Shown here: in pieces, positions 42,627 to 50,785 of the stretch
Numbering within the stretch: the first letter of the stretch is position 1
Layout of the letters: each line of letters opens with the position of its first letter
The notes under the pieces: generated by a model
Told to the model about the DNA's origin: nothing
What the model saw: only the letters and a program-made list of their open reading frames with translations
The model's database searches: none
DNA from: Actinomadura citrea
Lineage (GTDB): Bacteria > Actinomycetota > Actinomycetes > Streptosporangiales > Streptosporangiaceae
Direction: 5' to 3'
Assembly (NCBI RefSeq): GCF_013409045.1
Contig: NZ_JACCBT010000001.1
Coordinates: 2,108,001 to 2,172,000 of the forward strand
DNA length: 64,000 nt
Made by a program: the position numbers and the translations under genes

Positions 42627-43316
42627 GTGCCGAAGGACGCAAGAGCCACCCGCGACGCCCTCATCCACGCCGGCGCCCACCTCTTCGCCGCCCACGGCAT
42701 CGACGCCACCCGCACCCGCGACATCGTCGCCCTCGCCGGCCAGGCCAACGACTCCGCCGTCACCTACCACTTCGGCTCCCGCGACGGACTCCTCGGCGCC
42801 ATCCTCCGCGCCGGCGTCACCCGCATGGAACCCGCCCGCGCCGCCACCCTCCCCGCCCTCCACCCCGGCGACCCCCACGCCATCGTCGACGCCATCGTCC
42901 GCCCCACCGCCGACGAACTCCGCACCCCCCACGGCCGCGACTTCCTCCGCATCACCGCCCAACTCGCCGGACGCGCCGGAGTCCGCGACCACCGCCCCCC
43001 GCCCGTCCTCCACGACACCGCCCTCCAGCAGCAGCTCCACCTCCTCGAAACCGCCTGCCGCGCCACCCTCCCCGAACCCCTCGCCCTCGAACGCGTCTCC
43101 CTCTTCATCGCCTTCCTCACCGCGGCCCTGGCCGACCGCGCCACCCGCACCCACCCGCCCGGAACACCCCCGCCCGCCCCCGATCACGACACCTTCACCA
43201 CCGACCTCACCGCCATGCTCACCGCCGCCCTCCAAGCCCCCGCCCCAACCCGTTTGCCTAACCCACCCCCACCCCATACAGTTAAGACATCGCCGCGGGG
43301 TGGAGCAGTTCGGTAG
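42627..43316 (+). CDS. TetR-family repressor
   Basis: The 229-residue protein has a TetR helix-turn-helix: ALIHAGAHLFAAHGIDATRTRDIVALAG (about 11-38) then YHFGSRDGLLGAIL. It should control itself and the divergent P450 through the twin boxes upstream. The last eight codons and the stop lie inside the initiator tRNA gene copy 2 (43294-43367), and the tRNA promoter lies in the preceding coding sequence. The Pro-rich tail after residue 205 therefore looks like a run-on past the original end. GTG 42627 is used. Confidence 0.85.
   Translation: MPKDARATRDALIHAGAHLFAAHGIDATRTRDIVALAGQANDSAVTYHFGSRDGLLGAILRAGVTRMEPARAATLPALHPGDPHAIVDAIVRPTADELRTPHGRDFLRITAQLAGRAGVRDHRPPPVLHDTALQQQLHLLETACRATLPEPLALERVSLFIAFLTAALADRATRTHPPGTPPPAPDHDTFTTDLTAMLTAALQAPAPTRLPNPPPPHTVKTSPRGGAVR
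43254..43282 (+). promoter_or_regulatory. predicted promoter of tRNA-fMet copy 2
   Basis: TTGCCT (43254-43259), 17 bases, TACAGT (43277-43282). It stands in the 3' end of the tetR frame, twelve bases before the tRNA. Copy 1 keeps only a -10-like TAGACT. Confidence 0.5.
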
Positions 43317-43367
43317 CTCGCTGGGCTCATAACCCAGAGGTCGCAGGTTCAAATCCTGCCCCCGCTA
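43294..43367 (+). tRNA. initiator tRNA-Met (CAT), copy 2
   Basis: Sequence identical to the tRNA at 34392-34465, including the mismatched first acceptor position, the three G-C pairs beside the anticodon loop and anticodon CAT. Its first 23 bases overlap the tetR reading frame. The promoter before it is better than that of copy 1. Confidence 0.95.
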
Positions 43368-43375
43368 CTGGTCCT

Positions 43376-43420
43376 AGGGCCCTCCTGGTCGCCGCTTTGC
43401 GGCTTCCCCAGGGGGGCCCT
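43376..43420 (+). terminator. terminator after initiator tRNA copy 2
   Basis: The same two-part hairpin as after copy 1: outer stem AGGGCCCTCCTGG/CCAGGGGGGCCCT and inner GCCGC-TTT-GCGGC. Confidence 0.65.
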
Positions 43421-43497
43421 TCGCATTTCGCCCGGGGGACGATCCCCCGGAGCCCCCTGTGCCTCCGCCATCCCCCACCCGCCCGCCCCTGGGGCTG

Positions 43498-43662
43498 TGT
43501 TTCAAAGTCCCGGCCCACTCCGCTCGCCTGGCGGCTCGCTACGTGACCGAGCCTGGGCGAACGCGGCATCGCTTCGCGATCTACCCGGTTCCACTCGCCT
43601 CCGGCATCGCTCCACCGGGCAGCCCACGCGTTCGCGCGCATGCCTGAGGCCACTTCGAAACA
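43498..43662. mobile_element. 165-bp non-coding segment with inverted ends (MITE-like)
   Basis: TGTTTCAAAGT (43498-43508) is mirrored by ACTTCGAAACA (43652-43662) with one mismatch. The interior has no gene and includes CTCGCCTGGCGGCTCGCT, a motif also found in the repeat at 57735. It starts right at the break point of the tRNA duplication. No target duplication is evident, so a structured repeat is an alternative to a transposable element. Bases 43663-43763 hold nothing I can name. Confidence 0.4.
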
Positions 43663-43763
43663 GGCCCTCGGCCCCCTCCTTGGAGTTGCGCTCCGAGATC
43701 CGGCTTCCGGGGCGCGGGCTGCGATCTACTGGCTGCGGTCGCTCTGGGGCGGGCTCACATCTC

Positions 43764-46700
43764 TCAGGTGGGCAGGTCGTGGAGGCCGGTGGTGCGGCCT
43801 TGCTGGAGTTCGGCGGTCAGGGGCTTCTCGCCCAAGGCGTTTCGCAGTGTCGCCATCGTGCGGGCCACGTCGGTGCCGGCCGCCTGCGGTAGTGGGGCGC
43901 CCGTCTCCTCCCGGACGGCGGTGGCCGCGCCCAGCAGGCGTGCGGCCCGGTGGTGCTCACCCGTCAACGCGTGGGCGGCGGCCAGTCCCTCCATCGCCAG
44001 CGCCGCCGCCCTCGGGTCGCCGGTGCGGCGTGAGACGGACAGAGCCTCCAGGTGCGCCTCGCGGGCGGTCGCGGCGTCGCCGCGCTGCTCGGCGACGAAG
44101 CCCAGTTCGGACAAGGTGAGCGCCACCCCGGGGTCGAACCCGACCCGCCGCTGCCAGTCGAGCGCGTCCCGCAGAAGCTTCTCGGCCACGTCCAGCCGCC
44201 CCTGCCGCCGTGCCCCCATGGCCAAGCCCATCTCGGCGAACACCTCTCCGGGCCGGTTGCTCTGCTCGGTCGCGAGCCGCTTGGCCTTCTCGTGGTGCGC
44301 CTCTGCTCCGGCCAGGTCGCCGGTCATCATCGCGATCCTGCCCAGGCCGGACGACAGGTACGAGACCTGCGTCCAGATTCCGAGGTCCTCGGCCAATCCC
44401 AGCCCCTCGCGGAGCAGCTCGGCGGCACCCTCGTAGTCGCCCCGGATCTCGGCGAGCCTGCCGAGCAGGTCAGCGGCCCGCAACCGCCCCCAGCGGTCCC
44501 CGAGCGCGTCGAACAGCGCCGCGCCCTGCTCGGTGTGGCGGCCGCAGGCGGCGAGATCTCCGCGGATCAAGGCGTAGTGGGCCAGGGTGGTCAGCGCGGC
44601 GCCCGTGCCCCAGCGGTCCCCCGCTTCGCGGAAGGCGGCGAGGGCCCGCCGCGCCAGCCGTTCGCCGGTGGCCAGCTCCGCGCCGCCGAGCAGGATCTCC
44701 GCCAGAAACCATTCCGCCTGAGCCCGGCCGCACGGGTCGTCCAGGCGCTCGTACGGTTCCAGAGCCGCCTGGACCTGCTGCGTCCGGTCGATGCCGTGCC
44801 GGCCGAGCATCTCCATGCCCGTCCGCCAGACTCCGGCCGCGGCCCTCGCGGAGGTCGGCGCCGGGCCGTCGTGCGCGAGCGACAGGTCGAGGAGACGGCG
44901 CCCCTCGCCGAGCCGTCCGCGCAGGAACCAGTACCAGGCCATCGCGTTGACCAGGCGCAGCGCGAGATCTGGGCGGTCGTGCCGCACGGTGCTTTCGACG
45001 GCGGAGCGCAGGTTGGCGTGTTCCAGATCGAGGCGTTGCAGCCACTGCCGCTGGTCAGGGCCGCGGAGCCGCTCCGCCGCCCGTTCGGCGAACGCGACGT
45101 AGTACCCGTCGCGCCGGGTTCGGACGTGCTCGGACTCGCCGGAATCCCGCAGGCGCTCGGCGCAGTAGGCGGCGACGGACTCCAGCAGCCGGTAACGGTG
45201 CCCGCGAGCGTCGCCGGTCACCACGACCATGGAACGGTCGACCAGGCGGGACATCAGGTCCGCGACGTCCTCGACCGCCACCCCGCTCCCGGCGCAGACC
45301 GCCTCGGCCGCCTCCAGCGAACAGCCGTCGACATGCACTGACAACCGCTGCAGGACGGCGCGCTCGGGCCCGGTCAGCAGGTCCCAGCTCCAGTCGATCG
45401 CCGCGCGCAGCGTCCGCTGCCGCCTCGGAACGCCCCGCCGCCCGGCCGACAGCAGCCGGAACCGGTCGTGCAGCCGGGCCGCCAGCTCGTCCGCACCGAG
45501 CGCGCGGACCCGGGTGGCCGCCAGTTCCAGCGCCAGCGGGATGCCGTCGAGACGGCGGCAGATCGCCGCGACGGCGCGGGCGTTGCCGGCGGTGAGGGCG
45601 AAGCCGGGCGAGGCGGCGGCGGCGCGCGCGACGAACAGCCGGACGGCGCTGAAATCCCGCAGGGACGCCGGGCCGGTCTCCTCCGACGCGTCCGGCGGCT
45701 CCAGCGGCGGCACCGTCCACACCGCTTCACCGCCCACCCCGAGCGGCTCCCGGCTGGTCGTCAGGATCCGCACCTGCGGCGCCGCCGCCAGCAGCCGGTG
45801 CGCCAGCTCGGCCGCGGGCTCGATCAGGTGCTCGCAGTTGTCCAGTACCAGCAGCAGCCGCCTGCCGCGCAGCGCGCGGGCCACCCGGTCGGCGGCCGGA
45901 ACGGCTCCTCCATGAGGGTCCCGGACGGCGTCGTCGCGGACGCCGAGCGTGGCGGCGACCGCGTCCGCCAGCGCGTCCGCCCGGTCGTGACCACCGAGTT
46001 CGACCGACCACACGCCGTCGGGAAACGCGTCGAGGAGCCCTGCGGCGATCTCCAGGGCCAGCCGGGTCTTGCCGACTCCTCCCGGCCCGGTGAGCGTCAC
46101 GAGACGGTACGGCTCCAGCAGCGCCCGCACTTCGGAGACCGCCTCATCGCGGCCGATCAGCTCGCCGGGCGGCGCGGGCAGGTTGGTCCGGGGGCCTCCG
46201 GGTGCCAGGGCCGGGTCCCGGGTGAGGATCGCCTGCCGGAGGGCCGCCAACTCGGGGCTCGGATCCAGACCCAGTTCCTCGCGCAGGCGGTCGCGCAGCT
46301 CGCCGAAGCTGTCCAGGGCCTCGCTCTGCCTTCCGGCACGGTACAGGGCGCGCATGTGGGCGGCGCGCAGCCGCTCCCTGAGGGGCTCGCGGGCCACCAG
46401 GTCGCTCAGCTCACCCACCAGCGCAGTGTGCTCGCCGAGGGCGAGCCGGGCCTCGAAGAGATCCTCCACGGCCGTCAGCCGCTGCTCCTCGAGGCGAGTG
46501 ATCGTGGCCTGCGCGAACGGCTCGTCGGCGAAGGAGGCATGGGCCGGGCCCCGCCACAGGGCCAACGCGTCGGTGAGCAGCGCGGCCCTGGCACGGGGAT
46601 CGGCGGTCCCCCGCGCCCGTGCCAGGAACGCGGTGAACCGGCCCGCGTCCACCTTCTCGGGATCGACCCGCAGCGAGTATCCCGGGGCCTGGAACACCAC

Positions 46701-46952
46701 CAGTTCCCTGCCGCCCGGCTCGGCGTCCTCCAAGGCCCGGCGCAGCTGGGACACCTTGACCTGGAGCGCCCCCGCCGGGTCCGCGGGACGCGCCGGCCCC
46801 CACAGATCGTCGATCAGCCGCTCCGCCGACACCGGCCGCCCCTCCTGGACGAGCAGGTCGGCCAGCAGTGTCCGGACCTTCAACCCCCGGATCGCGACCT
46901 GGGTGCCGTCGGCCGTCCAGACCGTCAGCGGTCCGAGCACCCCGAAACGCAT
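43764..46952 (-). CDS. AfsR/BTAD-type large transcriptional regulator (SARP-NB-ARC-TPR)
   Basis: The 1062-residue protein has, in order, an OmpR-like winged helix (1-95; RTLLADLLVQEGRPVSAERLIDDLW), a bacterial activation domain (about 98-245; EELGLDPSPEL), an NB-ARC ATPase with Walker A LTGPGGVGKTRLAL (287-300), Walker B RRLLLVLDNCEHL, LTTSREPLG, and a TPR-like C-terminal half. Such AfsR-like switches activate secondary metabolism or export genes. It is divergent from an MFS exporter with SARP-like direct repeats between. ATG 46952 is used. Confidence 0.92.
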   Translation of the reverse strand: MRFGVLGPLTVWTADGTQVAIRGLKVRTLLADLLVQEGRPVSAERLIDDLWGPARPADPAGALQVKVSQLRRALEDAEPGGRELVVFQAPGYSLRVDPEKVDAGRFTAFLARARGTADPRARAALLTDALALWRGPAHASFADEPFAQATITRLEEQRLTAVEDLFEARLALGEHTALVGELSDLVAREPLRERLRAAHMRALYRAGRQSEALDSFGELRDRLREELGLDPSPELAALRQAILTRDPALAPGGPRTNLPAPPGELIGRDEAVSEVRALLEPYRLVTLTGPGGVGKTRLALEIAAGLLDAFPDGVWSVELGGHDRADALADAVAATLGVRDDAVRDPHGGAVPAADRVARALRGRRLLLVLDNCEHLIEPAAELAHRLLAAAPQVRILTTSREPLGVGGEAVWTVPPLEPPDASEETGPASLRDFSAVRLFVARAAAASPGFALTAGNARAVAAICRRLDGIPLALELAATRVRALGADELAARLHDRFRLLSAGRRGVPRRQRTLRAAIDWSWDLLTGPERAVLQRLSVHVDGCSLEAAEAVCAGSGVAVEDVADLMSRLVDRSMVVVTGDARGHRYRLLESVAAYCAERLRDSGESEHVRTRRDGYYVAFAERAAERLRGPDQRQWLQRLDLEHANLRSAVESTVRHDRPDLALRLVNAMAWYWFLRGRLGEGRRLLDLSLAHDGPAPTSARAAAGVWRTGMEMLGRHGIDRTQQVQAALEPYERLDDPCGRAQAEWFLAEILLGGAELATGERLARRALAAFREAGDRWGTGAALTTLAHYALIRGDLAACGRHTEQGAALFDALGDRWGRLRAADLLGRLAEIRGDYEGAAELLREGLGLAEDLGIWTQVSYLSSGLGRIAMMTGDLAGAEAHHEKAKRLATEQSNRPGEVFAEMGLAMGARRQGRLDVAEKLLRDALDWQRRVGFDPGVALTLSELGFVAEQRGDAATAREAHLEALSVSRRTGDPRAAALAMEGLAAAHALTGEHHRAARLLGAATAVREETGAPLPQAAGTDVARTMATLRNALGEKPLTAELQQGRTTGLHDLPT

Positions 46953-46977
46953 GTCCCCACGATAACGCGGTGATCGG

Positions 46978-47031
46978 CGCCTACCGCGGTGGGCTGCGGG
47001 CGGTAGGCGGACGAGAAGCGGGCGGTAAGCG
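46978..47031. promoter_or_regulatory. SARP-type repeats between regulator and MFS gene
   Basis: GGGCGGTAGGCG (46998-47009) and GGGCGGTAAGCG (47020-47031) start exactly 22 bases apart, two helical turns, and CGCCTACCGC (46978-46987) is an inverted copy. SARP/BTAD activators bind direct heptad repeats spaced in multiples of 11. This is the likely site of the adjacent regulator. Confidence 0.55.
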
Positions 47032-47092
47032 CGCCGCCGCATAGTCGGAGACGGCGACAAGACGCCTGTGAGCCTCCTACCGAAGAGAGACC

Positions 47093-48526
47093 ATGATGCG
47101 TTTCGCGCCCAAGCCGGGGTTGAGCCTGGCCCTGCTGGCGTTCTCCAGCCTCATCACCTCACTCGACTTCACCATCGTCTACGTGGCGCTACCCGAACTC
47201 GTCCGCGACGTCGGCTTCTCCGAGGGCTCGGCCCAATGGGTGATCAGCGCCTACGCCGTGTTCTTCGGTGGCTTCCTGCTGCTCGGCGGCCGCTCGGGCG
47301 ACCTACTGGGACGCCGCCGCATGTTCGTCCTGGGCATGGTCGCGTTCGGCGGCGCGTCCCTGCTCGGCGGCCTCGCCACCTCCCCGGGCGCACTGGTCGC
47401 CGCCCGCGCGATCCAGGGGGTGGGCGCCGCGATCGTGTTCCCCGCCACCCTGGCGCAGGTCAACACCATGTTCGGGGAGGGACGCCGGCGGCTCAGGGCG
47501 CTGGGCGTGTGGGCCATGGCCGGCGCCGGAGGACTCAGCGCCGGAGCGCTGCTCGGCGGCCTGCTGACCCACGCGTTCGGCTGGGAGGCGGTGTTCCTCG
47601 TGAACGTGCCGCTGGTGGTCGCCGCGGCCGCCGCCGCGTTCTGGCTGCTGCCGGCGGACGGGCCCGTCGACCGCGGCCACGGGTACGACCTGCCCGGCGT
47701 GGTGACCGGCACGGCGGGCGCCACCCTTCTGGTGTACTCGATCGCCGAGGTCCCCGACGCGGGCTGGACCTCACCGAGGGTCGTCGTCGGGGCCGCGCTC
47801 GCGCTCGGCCTGCTGGCCGCCTTCCTCGCCGTCGAGGCGCGCAGCCGCAGCCCGCTGATGCCGCTGCGCCTGCTGCGCGACCGCGATCTGGCCCCCGCCC
47901 TCGCGATCATCTTCGTGTTCGGGGCGACCATGCAGAACGTCGTGTACTTCCTCACGCTGTACTTCCAGGACGTGCTGGGCTACACGGCTCTGCGGGCAGG
48001 GCTGGCCTTCCTCGGCCTGTCCGTGGTGATCGCTCTGGGAAACTTCGTCGCGGGGCGACTGATGCTGCGCATCGGCATCCGCGGCACGCTCCTCGCCGCG
48101 CTCCTGCTCGGAGCCGGAGGCAGCGCCCTCCTGGCGGCCGGGATGGTGGCCGACGGCTCCTATCTCACCGTCCTCGCCGGGATCGTCGTGTACGGGATGG
48201 GCATGGGCACGATCTATCCCACCCAGTTCGCCGCCGCCGCCACCGGCGTGGACGCGCGAGAGCAGGGCATCGCCGGCGGCATGGCCAACACCGCCATGCA
48301 GATCGGGGTGGGCGTCGGCCTGGCCGTGCTCGTCGGCGTCGCGGCGTCCGGCACCGGCAGCGCCGGCGGCCTGCGCGCCGCCGTCACGGTGTCGGCCGGC
48401 CTGACACTGCTGGGCGGTATCGCCGCCCTCGCCCTTCCCGGCCGGTCCGGGGGTGCGCCCGGCGCGGGCGCCGCCGGAGGCGAGCCGGCGGAAGCAGGCC
48501 GGTCGAGGTCCGTCGCGCGATCATGA
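47093..48526 (+). CDS. MFS drug exporter, 14-TM DHA2 type
   Basis: The 477-residue protein has some 14 hydrophobic helices, the D in LDFTIVYVALPEL of helix 1 (DHA2 motif D1), motif A in GRSGDLLGRRRMFVLG (about 66-81) and ARAIQGVGAAIVFPATLA (motif B). Such proteins use the proton gradient to export drugs or metabolites. It is divergent from and probably controlled by the BTAD regulator. ATG 47093 or 47096 may be the start. The tail after residue 450 is a Gly/Ala-rich cytosolic extension. Confidence 0.92.
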   Translation: MMRFAPKPGLSLALLAFSSLITSLDFTIVYVALPELVRDVGFSEGSAQWVISAYAVFFGGFLLLGGRSGDLLGRRRMFVLGMVAFGGASLLGGLATSPGALVAARAIQGVGAAIVFPATLAQVNTMFGEGRRRLRALGVWAMAGAGGLSAGALLGGLLTHAFGWEAVFLVNVPLVVAAAAAAFWLLPADGPVDRGHGYDLPGVVTGTAGATLLVYSIAEVPDAGWTSPRVVVGAALALGLLAAFLAVEARSRSPLMPLRLLRDRDLAPALAIIFVFGATMQNVVYFLTLYFQDVLGYTALRAGLAFLGLSVVIALGNFVAGRLMLRIGIRGTLLAALLLGAGGSALLAAGMVADGSYLTVLAGIVVYGMGMGTIYPTQFAAAATGVDAREQGIAGGMANTAMQIGVGVGLAVLVGVAASGTGSAGGLRAAVTVSAGLTLLGGIAALALPGRSGGAPGAGAAGGEPAEAGRSRSVARS

Positions 48527-48579
48527 CGCGGCTGTCGCCCGGCTGCGGCGGGCCGGGTGCCGGCGCATAGCCTTGAGGG

Positions 48580-48948
48580 GTGCGGAAGGTCTTGGGTGGG
48601 GTCGTCGACGTTCTCTGCGTGCTCGTGTTCGTTGCCATCGGGCGGGCTTCGCATGAGGAGGCGGCCAGTTTGGGTGGATTCTTGTCCACTGCCTGGCCGT
48701 TTCTTGCGGGGCTCGGCGTGGGGTGGGGTCTTCTCCGGGCCTGGCGGCGGCCCGAGGAGTTCTCGCCCGTCGGGGTCGGTGTCTGGGTCTCGACCGTGGC
48801 CGTGGGGATGGTCCTGCGGGTCTTGGCCGGGCAGGGCACCGCCCTCGCGTTCGTGATCGTGGCTTCCGTGTTCCTCGGTGCCGCGCTGCTCGGGTGGCGG
48901 CTCCTGGTCCGGGTGGTGGGAGCCCGGAAGGTGTCCGCCTCCGGTTGA
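48580..48948 (+). CDS. DUF3054 small membrane protein
   Basis: The 122-residue protein has four hydrophobic segments and the DUF3054 pattern: VVDVLCVLVFVAIGRASHEE at the start, FLSTAWPFLAGLGVGWGLLRAWRRP, then VGVWVSTVAVGMVLRVLAGQGTALAFVIVA. The function of this actinobacterial family is unknown. GTG 48580 is preferred, with GAGGGG just before it, although spacing is short. It lies 53 bases after the exporter gene. Confidence 0.85.
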   Translation: MRKVLGGVVDVLCVLVFVAIGRASHEEAASLGGFLSTAWPFLAGLGVGWGLLRAWRRPEEFSPVGVGVWVSTVAVGMVLRVLAGQGTALAFVIVASVFLGAALLGWRLLVRVVGARKVSASG

Positions 48949-49082
48949 GGCGCTTGTGGGGCTCCTCCAAATGACCGGGCGGTCTCTTTGGCTGATCGAG
49001 CCAGTTGACGGGGTCGCGCCGCCCTGGTGAAGTTACCCGCGAGTTATGTACGGGCGCGAGCCTTTCCTGTGAAGGGGACACG

Positions 49083-50732
49083 ATGCCATCTGCGCTGCGC
49101 GACTGGCTGGACAAGCCGAACACCGGACGCGGTGTCCACCTGGCGGCCGACGACGGCGGCTGGGAGTTCCGCGACTACGGTGAGCTGGCGTCGGCCGCGC
49201 GGCGCACCGCGGGAGCGCTGGTCGAGGAGGGCGTCCGGCCGGGCGACGTCGTGTGCCTGATCCTGCCCACGGACTTCACCTGCGTCGAGACGTACTACGC
49301 GGTCTGGGCCGCGGGGGCCACGGTGTGCCTGATCACTCCGCCGCTGTTCCAGGACGGCGACGACTACGTCGCGCACGTGGCGGCGATCCTGCGGCAGGCG
49401 TCGCCGGCGCTGGTCGTCGCCTCCGACGGGCTGGCCGACCTCGCGCGGCGGGCCATGGCCGACGCCGGGCTGGACGGGGAGCCCTGGCGTCCCCGGCAGG
49501 CCGGCGAGGAGGTCGAGGTCCAGCCCGCGGGTGAGCTCGCCCTGCTGCAGTTCACGTCCGGGTCCAGCGGGTCGCCCCGGGGCGTCATGGTCACCTGGGA
49601 GAACCTGGAGGCCAACAGCGAGCTGATCGCGCGGATGGCCGGGTACGAGGACGGGGACGTGGTGGCCTCCTGGCTGCCGCTCTACCACGACATGGGGCTC
49701 ATCGGCTGCTTCCTCACGCCCATCGCGCGGCAGGGGACGCTGAAGCTGATGCGGCCCGACCACTTCATCCGCGACCCGGCACGGTGGCTGCGGTGCTTCG
49801 CGGAGGCGGCGCACACGGCGGCGCCCCCGTTCGCCTACGCCTACTGCGCGCGGCGGGTCAAGCCCGAGCAGCTGGAGGGCCTCGACCTGTCGGGCTGGAA
49901 GATGGCGCTGATCGGCGCCGAGCCCATCGACCCGCACGCGCTGGAGGTGTTCGCACAGCTCGTGGAGCCGTTCGGGTTCTCCCGGACGATGTTCAAGCCC
50001 GCCTACGGGATGGCCGAGACGACCCTGCTCGTCACCATGGACGACGCCCCGCGCAACCCCCTGGCGATCCGGCCCGACCCGGAGGCGCTGGCGTTCGGGC
50101 GGCCCGTCCGGATCCTGGAGCAGCACCGGCTCGGGGCCGAGTCCCTCGGCGCCAAGGCCGGCTGGGTCGTCGGGTGCGGGACGCCCGAGGACGACGTGCC
50201 CGTCACCATCGTCGACGACGAGGGGCGCGAGCTGGAGAGCGGGCTCCTCGGCGAGATCGTCGTGGGGGGACCGTCGGCGTGCCCGGGGTACTTCGCGGGG
50301 GCCGAGGCCAAGTCGACCCGGTTCATGGACGGGAAGGTCTACACCGGAGACGCCGGGTTCTTCCACGAGGGGCAGCTGTTCGTCCTCGGGCGGATGGGCG
50401 ACAGCATCAAGGTGCGCGGGCGCTCGGTCTACGTCGAGGACCTCGAATCCAAGATCGCCGAGGTGAGCGGGCTCGGGAAGGGCCGCATCGTCGTGGTCGG
50501 CGTCCCCGGCGCCGGGCGCAAGGGGCTCGCGCTGTTCGCCGAGACGCAGGACGAGGCCTGGATCGGCGGGGTGCGCGAGATGCTGCGGCGGCGCCTCGGG
50601 GACGACGTGGAGCTGACGATCGTCGTCGGTGCCGGGCTGATCCAGCGCACCTCCAGCGGCAAGCCCCGCCGCAGGTACATGTGGGAAAGGCTGCAGGGCG
50701 GCCACCTGGAGGGCGCGCGGATCATCAGCTGA
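49083..50732 (+). CDS. fatty acyl-AMP ligase (FAAL-like FadD)
   Basis: The 549-residue ANL enzyme shows LLQFTSGSSGSPRGVMVT (P-loop, about 155-172, Arg in place of the usual Lys), SWLPLYHDMGLIG, the FAAL-type APPFAYAYCARRV (about 240-252), YGMAETTL, and the A10 lysine in RTSSGKPRRRY. These are marks of fatty acyl-AMP ligases, which hand the acyl-adenylate to a carrier protein rather than CoA. GAAGGGG lies five bases before ATG 49083. It heads a lipid locus; no acyl carrier or polyketide synthase gene is adjacent. Confidence 0.88.
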   Translation: MPSALRDWLDKPNTGRGVHLAADDGGWEFRDYGELASAARRTAGALVEEGVRPGDVVCLILPTDFTCVETYYAVWAAGATVCLITPPLFQDGDDYVAHVAAILRQASPALVVASDGLADLARRAMADAGLDGEPWRPRQAGEEVEVQPAGELALLQFTSGSSGSPRGVMVTWENLEANSELIARMAGYEDGDVVASWLPLYHDMGLIGCFLTPIARQGTLKLMRPDHFIRDPARWLRCFAEAAHTAAPPFAYAYCARRVKPEQLEGLDLSGWKMALIGAEPIDPHALEVFAQLVEPFGFSRTMFKPAYGMAETTLLVTMDDAPRNPLAIRPDPEALAFGRPVRILEQHRLGAESLGAKAGWVVGCGTPEDDVPVTIVDDEGRELESGLLGEIVVGGPSACPGYFAGAEAKSTRFMDGKVYTGDAGFFHEGQLFVLGRMGDSIKVRGRSVYVEDLESKIAEVSGLGKGRIVVVGVPGAGRKGLALFAETQDEAWIGGVREMLRRRLGDDVELTIVVGAGLIQRTSSGKPRRRYMWERLQGGHLEGARIIS

Positions 50733-50785
50733 TTGCTAAAGCCGGTGATAACAGGACAACATGGCGTTGACGCTGTGAGAGGGCC

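Larger units (their letters stand above)
43275..43496 (+). repeat. direct repeat copy B: tRNA-fMet plus downstream DNA
   Basis: This is the second copy of the 222-base block at 34373-34594, identical from 43293 to 43496. It ends exactly where an inverted-repeat-bounded segment begins (43498). Confidence 0.9.

Noticed and set aside
34373..43496. Integrated prophage or ICE at the tRNA
   Set aside because: The bracketed genes are metabolic; no integrase, transfer, replication or phage structural gene is present.
43498..43662. Insertion sequence with transposase
   Set aside because: The 165 bases carry inverted ends but no open frame long enough for a transposase, so only a non-autonomous element or a structured repeat is possible.
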